DNA of 64,000 bases from Rhizobiales bacterium IMCC20636 (GTDB lineage: Bacteria; Pseudomonadota; Alphaproteobacteria; Rhizobiales; GCA-2746425). The stretch lies in contig CP018226.1 in assembly GCA_016865015.1 (NCBI GenBank), forward strand, positions 465,001-529,000, read 5' to 3'. Numbering within the stretch: position 1 is the first letter of the stretch; each line of letters opens with the position of its first letter. The translations under genes and the position numbers were made by a program. Under the pieces are notes generated by a model. That model had not been told where the DNA came from, did not search any database, and saw nothing but the letters and a program-made list of their open reading frames with translations. This document shows, piece by piece, positions 53,447-61,760 of the stretch.

Positions 53447-54028
53447 ATGCGGGTTCATGTCATTTTTGCGCATCCGGTGGAAACCAGTTTCAACGCGTCC
53501 ATGCACAGGATGGTGGTGGAAACGCTGACAGAGGCCGGGCATGAGGTTGATGATTGCGATCTGTATGCAGAAGGCTTCGATGCTGTTCTATCGCGGCAAG
53601 AACGCCTGAATTACCACGATACGGATATCAACCGCCAACCGGTTGCTGCCTATGTGGACAGGCTGCTGAATGCAGAGGCGCTGGTGTTTGTGCATCCGAT
53701 CTGGAATTTCGGGCTTCCCGCCATTTTGAAGGGCTATATGGACCGGGTTCTGTTGCCCGGTGTGTCGTTTCATATTTCAGATGGGAAGCTGACGCCTGGT
53801 CTGCTGCATCTGCGCAAGCTGGCCTGTGTGGTCACCTATGGCGCGCAAAGATGGCGGGCCATGGTTCTGGGTGATCCACCGCGCAAGATAGCAACGCGGA
53901 TGATGCGCGCCACGATGAAACCCGGCACGCCCGTCTGGTATCTTGCCCAATATGACATGAACAATGTCACTGACGCGCAGCTTCAACAACATTTGGAGCG
54001 TACGCGTCAGAAATTATTGAAATTCTGA
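53447..54028 (+). CDS. Flavodoxin-fold NAD(P)H dehydrogenase (quinone)-like protein
   Basis: A 193-aa NQO-family protein: HVIFAHPVETSFNASMHRMV, FVHPIWNFGLPAILKGYMDR, ACVVTYGAQRW. It begins with no gap after the oxidase stop (TAAATG), so the two are made together. Paralogue of 20259-20855. It may reoxidise or reduce the product of the upstream enzymes, for instance a quinone-like or imine ring. Confidence 0.85.
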   Translation: MRVHVIFAHPVETSFNASMHRMVVETLTEAGHEVDDCDLYAEGFDAVLSRQERLNYHDTDINRQPVAAYVDRLLNAEALVFVHPIWNFGLPAILKGYMDRVLLPGVSFHISDGKLTPGLLHLRKLACVVTYGAQRWRAMVLGDPPRKIATRMMRATMKPGTPVWYLAQYDMNNVTDAQLQQHLERTRQKLLKF

Positions 54029-54041
54029 TTTAGTTGTTCAA

Positions 54042-54857
54042 CTAAACCAGTTCTTCACCAACGAAAGCCTTCTCGACCACAAACTGGCCGGGGCGGCTGT
54101 TGGAGCCTTCTTCCAGACCAGCAGCGGAACAGATGTCTTTTACATCCTGGTTCAGCGCCATCGATCCGCATATCATGACGCGGTCATCACTGTTGAGCTC
54201 GCTGATGCCGAGATCAGAATAGAAGGTGCCATCGCGCATCAAATCTGTGATGCGGCCTTGATGGGACGATGTTTCGCGGGTGGTGGTGGCGTAGTGCTTC
54301 AGCTTGTCTGCGGCATCCTCACCGACCAGCGGATCAGCCAGCGTGCGTTTTATCAGTTCATGGCCATAATCTAATTCCGCATTGGTGCGGCAGGTATGAG
54401 CCAGAACAACTTCATCATAGGCGGCATAAGTGTCGGGATCGCGAATGATGGAGGCGAAGGGGGCAATGCCGGTGCCGGTCGCGATGAGGAACAGGCGTTT
54501 GCCAGGCAGCAGGGCATCCAGCACCAGCGTTCCGGTTGGCTTTGGCCGAACAATGACCTGATCGCCAATCTGAATGTTCTGCAGACGAGACGTCAATGGC
54601 CCGTGCGGCACCTTGATGGAGTAAAACTCCAGTTCTTCATCCCATATCGGCGCGGCAATGGAATAGGCGCGCAGGATTGGTTTGCCATTGTCACCGGGCA
54701 GACCGATCATGACAAATTCACCGGAGCGGAAGCGCAGGCTCTTGGGCCGGGTCACCCGGAAGGAGAACAATTGATCCGTCCAGTGCTTGACGGAAGTAAC
54801 GGTTTCACCAAAGGGCAGGGTTTCAGCGGCTTTTTCGGGAGAGAAAACTTCAGACAT
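54042..54857 (-). CDS. fpr: Ferredoxin-NADP+ reductase
   Basis: A 271-aa FAD-containing reductase (FNR subfamily of bacteria). FAD motif RAYSIAAPIWDE (RxYS), NADP motif FLIATGTGIAPFASIIRD and the tail QFVVEKAFVGEELV. It presumably supplies reduced ferredoxin to the sulfite reductase in this operon. ATG 54857 was chosen over 54875. Last gene of the cysG-DUF2849-cysI-cysH-DUF934-fpr unit, 55 bases after DUF934. Confidence 0.92.
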   Translation of the reverse strand: MSEVFSPEKAAETLPFGETVTSVKHWTDQLFSFRVTRPKSLRFRSGEFVMIGLPGDNGKPILRAYSIAAPIWDEELEFYSIKVPHGPLTSRLQNIQIGDQVIVRPKPTGTLVLDALLPGKRLFLIATGTGIAPFASIIRDPDTYAAYDEVVLAHTCRTNAELDYGHELIKRTLADPLVGEDAADKLKHYATTTRETSSHQGRITDLMRDGTFYSDLGISELNSDDRVMICGSMALNQDVKDICSAAGLEEGSNSRPGQFVVEKAFVGEELV

Positions 54858-54912
54858 AGTGTTTCTTTCGGTCAATTCTTTCAGATTTGTCCATGCAAGA
54901 CGGTGATTTGGG

Positions 54913-55359
54913 TCAGCCGGTCAGGCCGAGACGGGATCGATAGGTTTCGCGTTTTGGCAAAGTGGCAAGCCAATGATCTTCCGGTTGGCGATCTGCCATT
55001 TTCTGGCTGATTTCCAACTCGTCAAAACCGGTTCTGATGGCCATCGGATACTGGTCAGATATCAGATCACCATGCGCACGCAAAGTGCCTTTGAAGCCTA
55101 ATCGACGCAGGCGCTGTCCAAGGCTGAAGCCACGGCCATCAGCGCTCGATGGAAATGCGATGCGGATCAGGTCAATCGCGCCGAAGAATGGCACCAGAAC
55201 TTCCGGGTCTTCGTCGTTCTTGAGGTCGACAAACAGGCCGCCGAGGGCGGCGATGGACTGCAGTTCCTCAACACCCAGAAACCGACAGGGCTCGAAAGGA
55301 GAGGGTGAGAATTTTCCCTGACGTACCAGAACAGTGCGGGTGGTTTGTGTATCACTCAT
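54913..55359 (-). CDS. DUF934 family protein
   Basis: A 148-aa soluble protein: IRIAFPSSADGRGFSLGQRL and GTLRAHGDLISDQYPMAIRTGFDE are the DUF934 blocks. It is encoded beside sulfite reductase in many proteobacteria and is thought to help sulfite reduction, although its exact role is unknown. Its ATG overlaps the cysH stop by four bases. Confidence 0.88.
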   Translation of the reverse strand: MSDTQTTRTVLVRQGKFSPSPFEPCRFLGVEELQSIAALGGLFVDLKNDEDPEVLVPFFGAIDLIRIAFPSSADGRGFSLGQRLRRLGFKGTLRAHGDLISDQYPMAIRTGFDELEISQKMADRQPEDHWLATLPKRETYRSRLGLTG

Positions 55360-56108
55360 CGTGTTGCCTCATTCGCCGTATTTTTCTTCACCAGCTTTCC
55401 ATCAACCAGATGGATGCCGCATTCGGTTTTTTCCTGTCCCTGCCAGCGTCCGCTGCGGGCATCTTCTCCATCGCCCACAGCAACAGTGCAGGGAGAACAG
55501 CCGATCGAGCGAAAACCACGGTAGAAGAGAGGGTTGCGTGGCAATTCGTGGCGCTCGAAATAGGCCTTGATGTCACCCGCCTGCCAATCGGCAAGCGGAT
55601 TGAATTTATGTCTTCCCTGCTCATCCACTTCCTGCACGGCCAATAGCGCCCGGTCTTCGCCATGAAAGCGTTTGCGACCACTGACCCAAGCATTGTACTG
55701 GCACAGATTTTCTTCCAACGGTTTGATCTTGCGCAAATCGCAACAGGAATCCGGATCGCTCAAATGCAGTCGACCATAGGGGTCCGCGTCCCGGGCCTTG
55801 TGCAGATCGGGCAGAATGCGGATCACATTGGACAGCCCCAATGTCTGGGCGAGTTCCAGCTGGTAATGAAGGGTCTCTTCAAACAGCATCAACGTGTCGA
55901 TGAACAAAACCGGGATATCCGGGTCAACGCGAGACGCCAGATGCAGCAATACGGCAGATTCGGATCCGAAGGAGGATACCAGCGCAGCCTTGCCATGAAT
56001 CTTGTCGGCAAAAATCAACCGCAACAGCTCCAGCGCTTCCTGCTCGAGTTGATCGAAATTGGAAGACGGTCGGAGTTGGTCGGTTTTTCGGTCAGGCAGC
56101 ACGTGCAT
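55356..56108 (-). CDS. cysH: Adenylyl-sulfate reductase (thioredoxin), CysH
   Basis: A 250-aa PP-loop reductase that turns APS or PAPS to sulfite. P-loop SSFGSESAVLLHLASRV; cysteines DSCCDLRK and GCSPCT are the four ligands of a [4Fe-4S] cluster, and the catalytic cysteine is in ECGIH. This CC-CxxC set shows it is the APS-type (plant/alphaproteobacterial) rather than the PAPS-type of E. coli. GAGGAG is seven bases before ATG 56108, which overlaps the end of cysI by 17 bases. A longer frame from 56189 was rejected. Confidence 0.93.
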   Translation of the reverse strand: MHVLPDRKTDQLRPSSNFDQLEQEALELLRLIFADKIHGKAALVSSFGSESAVLLHLASRVDPDIPVLFIDTLMLFEETLHYQLELAQTLGLSNVIRILPDLHKARDADPYGRLHLSDPDSCCDLRKIKPLEENLCQYNAWVSGRKRFHGEDRALLAVQEVDEQGRHKFNPLADWQAGDIKAYFERHELPRNPLFYRGFRSIGCSPCTVAVGDGEDARSGRWQGQEKTECGIHLVDGKLVKKNTANEATR

Positions 56109-57765
56109 CGTCGGTCTCCTCTGGATACAGAGCTGCCAGGAATGGCGCTGCTCCAAGGCGTTTATAGGTATCGATGAACGCTTCCTCATCCCCGTCGCGA
56201 ATGGTCAGGTAAGCGTCAATCAGACGGTCCAGGGCGTCCATCAGCGCATCGGCTGAAAAGCCTGGTCCGGCGCGTTCGCCAACAACCATGTTTTCACGCC
56301 CGTCACCGCCAAGAGTGATCTGATAGAGTTCCTGGCCTTTTCGTTCCAGACCGAGAATGCCGATGTGGCCCACATGGTGATGGCCACAGGCATTGATGCA
56401 GCCGGATATCTTGATCTTCATATGGCCGATTTCACGTTCGAGGCCTCGGGCCTCGAAATGCGTGGCAATCTCTTGTGCAATAGGGATCGAGCGGGCTGTT
56501 GCCAATGCGCAATAATCCATGCCCGGACAGGCGATGATATCGGAGATCATGCCAATATTGGCGGTGGCAAGGCCAGCTTCCAGCAAGCGTTGATAGACCA
56601 GCGGAATGTCGCTTTGCCGGACATGTGGCAGGATCAGGTTTTGCTCATGGCTGACTCGGATTTCGTCATGGCCATAGAGTTCTGCCAGTTCTGCCACCAG
56701 ACGCATTTGTTCCGCCGTTGCATCGCCCGGCGCGCCGCCAACCGGTTTCAGGGAAATTGTGACAATGCCGTAGGCGGGGTTCTTATGTTCAGCCACATTG
56801 GTTTCAACAAAGGCACGGAAAGCCGGATTGGCAGTCTGGGCATCTTCAAAGCCAAGCGATCTTGTGTTGTTGAATTCCGGTGGCGCAAATGCGGCTTCCA
56901 GATCGGCAATCAACTCAGCCTTGGGGTGCACAAAGGTCTTGCGGATGGATTCGAAGGCGGCTTCGATATCGGCCTTCAGTGGGTCGAGACCGGTTTCATG
57001 AACCAGAATCTTGATCCGTGCCTTGTATTTGTTGTCGCGGCGACCATGCAGATTATAGACCTGCAGAATGGCTTCCAGATAGGGCAGAAGATCAGCTTTG
57101 GGCAGGAAGTCACGGACAGTCTTGGCCACCATCGGTGTGCGGCCAAGACCACCACCGACCATGACTTCATAACCCGGCTCACCAGCATCATTGCGAACCA
57201 TGCGCAGTCCGATGTCATGGGACCGGGTGACTGCCCGGTCATTTGGAGAGCCTGTAATGGCAATCTTGAATTTCCGGGGCAGATACTGGAATTCTGGATG
57301 GTCAGTCGACCATTGACGCAGCAATTCAGCTGTCGGACGCGGGTCTTCAATTTCGTCAGCAGCAGCGCCGGCAAAATGATCAGATGTGACGTTGCGAATG
57401 CAATTGCCGGATGTCTGGATGGCGTGCATTTCCACGTCCGCCAACGCATCCAGTATATCGGGAATGTCACCGAGTTTGGGCCAGTTATACTGGATATTCT
57501 GGCGCGTGGTGAAATGGCCGTAACCCTTGTCCCAGCGCTCGGCAATATAGGCCAGTTGGCGCATCTGGACGCTGTTCAGCGTGCCATAGGGCACTGCGAC
57601 GCGCAGCATGTAGGCGTGAAGCTGCAGATACAGCCCGTTGCGCAGACGCAAGGGCTTGAACTCATCTTCGGTCAGTGCGCCGTCAATACGTCGGGCCACC
57701 TGGCTGCGAAATTCAGCGGTGCGCGTTTTGACGAATTCGTGGTCAAAATCATTGTAATGATACAT
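56092..57765 (-). CDS. cysI: Assimilatory sulfite reductase, hemoprotein subunit
   Basis: A 557-aa siroheme-[4Fe-4S] enzyme reducing sulfite to sulfide. The cluster/siroheme cysteines are CPGMDYC and SGCINACGHHH; siroheme-binding segments QLHAYMLRVAVPYG, HFTTRQNIQYNW and TSGNCIRNVTSDHFAG are present. It lacks a flavoprotein partner, and fpr in the same operon suggests ferredoxin as donor. Starts three bases after the DUF2849 stop. Confidence 0.93.
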   Translation of the reverse strand: MYHYNDFDHEFVKTRTAEFRSQVARRIDGALTEDEFKPLRLRNGLYLQLHAYMLRVAVPYGTLNSVQMRQLAYIAERWDKGYGHFTTRQNIQYNWPKLGDIPDILDALADVEMHAIQTSGNCIRNVTSDHFAGAAADEIEDPRPTAELLRQWSTDHPEFQYLPRKFKIAITGSPNDRAVTRSHDIGLRMVRNDAGEPGYEVMVGGGLGRTPMVAKTVRDFLPKADLLPYLEAILQVYNLHGRRDNKYKARIKILVHETGLDPLKADIEAAFESIRKTFVHPKAELIADLEAAFAPPEFNNTRSLGFEDAQTANPAFRAFVETNVAEHKNPAYGIVTISLKPVGGAPGDATAEQMRLVAELAELYGHDEIRVSHEQNLILPHVRQSDIPLVYQRLLEAGLATANIGMISDIIACPGMDYCALATARSIPIAQEIATHFEARGLEREIGHMKIKISGCINACGHHHVGHIGILGLERKGQELYQITLGGDGRENMVVGERAGPGFSADALMDALDRLIDAYLTIRDGDEEAFIDTYKRLGAAPFLAALYPEETDDARAA

Positions 57766-57768
57766 GGA

Positions 57769-58116
57769 TCATGCGCCTTCCGAGAGCGTGTGTTGCGTCT
57801 GTGCGTCCACGACGCTTCGCTTTTGTGGTGCCAGATAATCGATGCTGGGGCCGTTGAGACGATATTTTTCACGAAAGTGCGTTGGGGATGGCGTGCCATC
57901 ATTTCCGATGGCGACATCCAGCAGATAAGCGCCGACAATCAAATCCTGACGCTCTTCACCAATCGACAGAAGCGTGGCGGCAGCGGTTTCATCAAGGGCA
58001 ATTGCCGCTTCGGTGATCTGCCGCGACCATGTGTTTTGGGTTGTCAGATAAACCACATCGCCGTCCATCAGATCATTGGCCGAGACAATTTTGGGGATAA
58101 ATGCTTTGGCCATCAT
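57769..58116 (-). CDS. DUF2849 family protein
   Basis: A 115-aa soluble protein (FIPKIVSANDLMDGDVVYLT and ALDETAAATLLSIGEERQD) of a family almost always found between cysG and cysI in alphaproteobacteria. Function unknown; probably assists sulfite reductase. Its ATG overlaps the cysG stop (ATGA); a second Met one codon later has better spacing to GGAG. Confidence 0.85.
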   Translation of the reverse strand: MMAKAFIPKIVSANDLMDGDVVYLTTQNTWSRQITEAAIALDETAAATLLSIGEERQDLIVGAYLLDVAIGNDGTPSPTHFREKYRLNGPSIDYLAPQKRSVVDAQTQHTLSEGA

Positions 58117-59525
58117 GCAACTCCGACTTTGTTGTTTTGAGAGATATTTGAAAGGCTCGACCTGGCCGCTTTTGGTGCGAGGCCGAACAGGATGACGGCT
58201 GGGCCAGACTGATTTGCGTTGGTCAAAGCGTCGGGCAATGACCGAAGGTCTGTCGTGATCAACATTTCATTCTGACGCGATACGTTGAAGGCCACGGTGA
58301 CCGGGGTTGCTGCATGTGCGCCATGCATCATCAACCGTCCGGTGACGAAGCGTGCCGAGCGTTTTGCCATATAGAAAGCAGCAGTTGCGCCGGGCCGCGC
58401 CAACGATTGCCAATCCTGCTCGGCAAATCCCTTGACGTCATGTCCGGTCAGAATACGCAGTTCCGAATTGCGGCCCCGGCGGGTCAGTGAGGCGCCCATT
58501 CTGGCCGCGGCTGCCGATGCGGATGTAATGCCGGGAACAATGTCCCAGGCAATGCCAGCCGCATCCAGCGCATCGGTTTCTTCATCCAACCGTCCAAACA
58601 CGGCAGGATCGCCGGATTTGAGACGCACCACATGGTGACCCTGCTGCGCATGCTCGATGATCAGAGCGTTGATCTCATCCTGGCTCATACCCGCGCCAAA
58701 GCCGGTTTTCCCGGTTTCCAGCAACACCGCTTCACGGCGGGCCAGTTCCAGAATGTCGTGAGAGACGAGGCGGTCATACAACACCACATCAGCTTCATGG
58801 AGGACGCGCCGGGCTTTGAGTGTCAGAAGTTCCGGATCGCCTGGTCCTGCGCCGACCAGACTGACATGCCCTTCCTTCGGCGCTTCAGCTTGTGCCAGAG
58901 TTTCAGAAAACAGGCTTTCCAACTGCTCGGCGACGGCTTGTTTTCCGCCTTCATTCAGGGCCGCTTCACCTGCGCCGCCATAGAATTTGGCCCAGAAGGC
59001 CCGGCGGGCACGGCCAGCGGGCAGCAATTCAGCGCGTGGCCGGAATGCCTGTGCGATGCGTGCCAGAATGCCGAGTTTTGCGGGCAGCATGGCTTCGATT
59101 TCTGCCTTGATCTTGCGTGCCAGAACAGGGGCAGCTCCTTCGGTGCCAATGGCGATTGTGACCGGGTCCCGATCCACCAGTGCCGGCGTGATGAACGCAC
59201 TGGCTTCCAGATTGTCGACCACATTGACAAGAGCGCCTTCAGCGCGTGCAATTTCGGCAACCCGGTGATCTTCATGGGGTTCATCATTGGCTGCATAGAA
59301 TAAAGCTGCATCGGCCACGTCGCCGGTTTGCAACGGGCGTGGTTCCAAAACAATCCGGCCCTCGCTGGACAGCGCGCAGACAGCTGGGTCCGGCGTTGCC
59401 CCGAAGACCTCAATCAAGGCTTCGGTCTTGATCAACAGCCGCAGCTTTGCCAGTGCAGTTTCGCCAGCTCCGGATACGACAATGCGGCGGCTTCGCAAAT
59501 CGAGAAAAACAGGGTAATGGCGCAT
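58113..59525 (-). CDS. cysG: Siroheme synthase, fused CysG
   Basis: A 470-aa bifunctional enzyme making siroheme for CysI. N-terminal precorrin-2 dehydrogenase/ferrochelatase (FLDLRSRRIVVSGAGETALA; about 1-210) and C-terminal uroporphyrinogen III methyltransferase (HVSLVGAGPGDPELLTLKAR, LYDRLVSHDIL, VVRLKSGDPAVFGRLDEE, GITSASAAAARMGASLTRRG; about 220-460). First gene of the assimilatory sulfate reduction operon. Confidence 0.93.
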   Translation of the reverse strand: MRHYPVFLDLRSRRIVVSGAGETALAKLRLLIKTEALIEVFGATPDPAVCALSSEGRIVLEPRPLQTGDVADAALFYAANDEPHEDHRVAEIARAEGALVNVVDNLEASAFITPALVDRDPVTIAIGTEGAAPVLARKIKAEIEAMLPAKLGILARIAQAFRPRAELLPAGRARRAFWAKFYGGAGEAALNEGGKQAVAEQLESLFSETLAQAEAPKEGHVSLVGAGPGDPELLTLKARRVLHEADVVLYDRLVSHDILELARREAVLLETGKTGFGAGMSQDEINALIIEHAQQGHHVVRLKSGDPAVFGRLDEETDALDAAGIAWDIVPGITSASAAAARMGASLTRRGRNSELRILTGHDVKGFAEQDWQSLARPGATAAFYMAKRSARFVTGRLMMHGAHAATPVTVAFNVSRQNEMLITTDLRSLPDALTNANQSGPAVILFGLAPKAARSSLSNISQNNKVGVA

Positions 59526-59534
59526 GATCGTCCT

Positions 59535-59590
59535 CTAGGAGAATTATTTCCTAAATTTGGCGGTTTTGTTCTTGTTTTCCTAGGAATTCA
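59535..59590 (-). promoter_or_regulatory. Repeated AGGAATT half-sites upstream of cysG
   Basis: TTCCTAGGAA (59577-59586) is a perfect 10-bp dyad, and a second related copy, CTAGGAGAATTATTTCCTAA (59535-59554), lies near the start. Both contain the AGGA/TCCT arms 20-40 bases apart, as for an operator pair of a sulfur or Rrf2-type regulator. Confidence 0.4.
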
Positions 59591-59814
59591 TTTCTGTTTT
59601 ATCGATTGGGAGAAACATAATCCTCTGATTATCGGCGAAAAGATAAAATGATGCTGCGACTCCATCTGATGAGCCCGTTTCCAACAAAGGAAGAGGCCAT
59701 GCGCGACTGCTTGATAGCAACGCAATTCGCAGCGCTTGCTTGCTGGGCAATGTGCTCTAAGATTCAGCCGATCAGGCAATGATTCCCTGTTGCGTGCCGG
59801 ATCAGGAGCCGACC

Positions 59815-60762
59815 ATGAAAATTGTGCTTTTGCTGTTGCTGGGACTGGGTTGGGCAGCGCGCATTGCGGTGTTCAAGATAGCTTCTGAGCGTGGTGTGCC
59901 TGCAGCTATCGTCATCCAGTTTGCGATCATTGGTATTCTGATGTCATTGACTTTGATCAGCCTGTTGCGCTGGCGTATGCCATCGCGCTCTCCGGTCGCT
60001 GTGCGATTTTATGTGGTGAGCGGGTGCCTGGGGTTTCTTTTGCCTTTCGCGCTTGAAAGCATCGTGGCCGGTAAAATTCCGGCCTTCGTTTTCATCGTCA
60101 TCATATCCACCATGCCAGTCTGGACCTTGTTGCTGAGTTTTGCGCTGCGCGTCGAGCATGCCAACTGGACCAAGACAATTGCAATTCTGATCGGCTTTGT
60201 ATCTGCCTTGCTGATCGCCTGGGACACGACTGCGATCGGGACCGAAACAGTCTCGCTGACATGGATATTACTGGGGTTTCTGGTCCCGCTGCTTTACACG
60301 CTCAATACAGTGTTTGTTGCATCCCGCTGGCCATCGGGCGTGGATGCCATCGATGTGGCGACAGGACAGGCGGCTGTCGTTGGAGTTGCAGCTCTGGTGG
60401 CCATGCCGTTTTCGGGCCTGTTCGTCGAGGGCTGGGTGATGCAGCGGGCGCTTGGTCCAGTTGCTGCGATTGTTTTTCTGGAGACAGTTTTGCTGCTGAT
60501 CTATTTGCGAATTGTCAGGGTCTATGGAGCGATTTTTGTATCACTGGCGAATTACGTCGCCATGTTTTTTGGCGCGCTGATCGGGTTCTTCGTGTTCTTT
60601 GAGCAGCCTGGTTGGGTCACTTTGATTGCGACGCTCTTGCTGGTCTATTCACTGCATCTGATCCGTAAGGATGGCCGCACAAAAGCGGCCATCGATGGGT
60701 CGGATAGGGCAGGAGACGATGATGATGATCAGGCTTTGACAAAGGGCTCGATGTCACGATAG
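59815..60762 (+). CDS. EamA/DMT family transporter
   Basis: A 315-aa membrane protein with ten predicted helices and the EamA repeat architecture. It starts MKIVLLLLLGLGWAARIAVF with AGGAG six bases upstream. Substrate unknown; members export amino acids or metabolites. Its last 34 bases overlap the convergent JmjC-like gene. Confidence 0.86.
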   Translation: MKIVLLLLLGLGWAARIAVFKIASERGVPAAIVIQFAIIGILMSLTLISLLRWRMPSRSPVAVRFYVVSGCLGFLLPFALESIVAGKIPAFVFIVIISTMPVWTLLLSFALRVEHANWTKTIAILIGFVSALLIAWDTTAIGTETVSLTWILLGFLVPLLYTLNTVFVASRWPSGVDAIDVATGQAAVVGVAALVAMPFSGLFVEGWVMQRALGPVAAIVFLETVLLLIYLRIVRVYGAIFVSLANYVAMFFGALIGFFVFFEQPGWVTLIATLLLVYSLHLIRKDGRTKAAIDGSDRAGDDDDDQALTKGSMSR

Positions 60763-61694
60763 CCAAGCGGCTGCGACTTGTCCGGCACGAAGTCGATCAT
60801 GCGCACCACTTCACGCTTGCGATTGAGTTTCAGCTTCTTCCAGACCAATGTCAGCGCCGCTTTGGCATAGGGTGACAGGCCGCCTGTGGTGTTGGTCGCA
60901 GGTGTGTAGCCCAGTCGTCGGCGCAACACGCCGTTGGCATAGTTCACCGCATAGGATTTGCGAATCTCACTGGTGTAATGCTCGGTTGTCACCGAGATGT
61001 TCAGGCAGTCCTCATTTACCACGCGATGTGGGCCATTGAGTCCCCAGAGCACCATTTCGCCAGGCCCAAGATCATGAATCTCCGCATAATCATCAAACCA
61101 GCTTTCATAAGGCACTTCTTCCTCGGTTTCGCCCAGGATAAGACCTTCCAGGCTTTCCTGTTGCAGGAACGGCGCCGTGTTTGGGTAAACATAGAGCCGT
61201 TTGCGCCCTTCGATCTGCCAAAGGCCCTGTCCCGGCACATCCGAATGATACAGCACGATCATTTTGGGCGATGAAATCAGGATGCCCATATTCTGTTTGA
61301 ACGTTTTCAGGCCAGGAACCTTGTTTTCAAAATCGGCAAAAATGCCTTTCAGCAGCTTGTCATAGCGTTTGTCGACCTGCATCACATTGCGCAGATTGAG
61401 CCATAAATGGCCGGTCTTGATGGCTTCAATAGCCTCTTGGCCGGATACGCCATCGAGATGCCCGTCGCGCCAGTTCTTCTTTCTGGCATCGGTTCCAAGG
61501 GTGTTGAGATTGTACAATGCCCTTGGATACTGATCGATCAGGTCACTGAGCACGGCTTCGGTAAACAGGCCGCTTTCAGTGAGCCGATGATTCAGCTTCA
61601 TGGTGTGTTGACCGAACAAGGTGTGGTGGTGGGGTTGCCAGCCTTCCAGCAGGCCTTCATTCGTTGATGGAATGTGAATGACACCGGTATCCAT
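60729..61694 (-). CDS. JmjC/cupin-like Fe(II)/2-oxoglutarate oxygenase-like protein
   Basis: A 321-aa soluble protein that I do not place in a named family. It has a double-stranded beta-helix look with an HxD...H facial triad candidate: VLYHSDVPGQGLWQIEGRKR (His-Ser-Asp) and MVLWGLNGPHRVVNED (His), spaced as in JmjC/cupin-8 proteins, with aromatic GLWQIEG and YVYPNT typical of the jelly-roll. N-terminal 80 residues are helical with several His. AAAGGA lies before the ATG. It is 66 bases after a CelD-type acetyltransferase on the same strand, and their joint role might be side-chain modification of a cell-surface or polymer component. Confidence 0.65.
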   Translation of the reverse strand: MDTGVIHIPSTNEGLLEGWQPHHHTLFGQHTMKLNHRLTESGLFTEAVLSDLIDQYPRALYNLNTLGTDARKKNWRDGHLDGVSGQEAIEAIKTGHLWLNLRNVMQVDKRYDKLLKGIFADFENKVPGLKTFKQNMGILISSPKMIVLYHSDVPGQGLWQIEGRKRLYVYPNTAPFLQQESLEGLILGETEEEVPYESWFDDYAEIHDLGPGEMVLWGLNGPHRVVNEDCLNISVTTEHYTSEIRKSYAVNYANGVLRRRLGYTPATNTTGGLSPYAKAALTLVWKKLKLNRKREVVRMIDFVPDKSQPLGYRDIEPFVKA

Positions 61695-61760
61695 GAGTTT
61701 ACAGTCCTTTACTTGTATTTTGGATTGCCCCAGCTGTTTTGCCGCCGGGTCAAATTTGTT

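Noticed and set aside
56365-58140. Plus-strand open frame of 591 codons across cysI and its neighbours
   Set aside because: It is antisense to cysI, DUF2849 and part of cysG, whose siroheme and cluster motifs and coupled starts are all on the minus strand. The plus translation has no family features; long antisense frames are common in this base composition.
59588-59779. 63-codon minus frame upstream of cysG
   Set aside because: Cys- and His-rich but without a recognisable fold; it occupies the expected cys promoter region.
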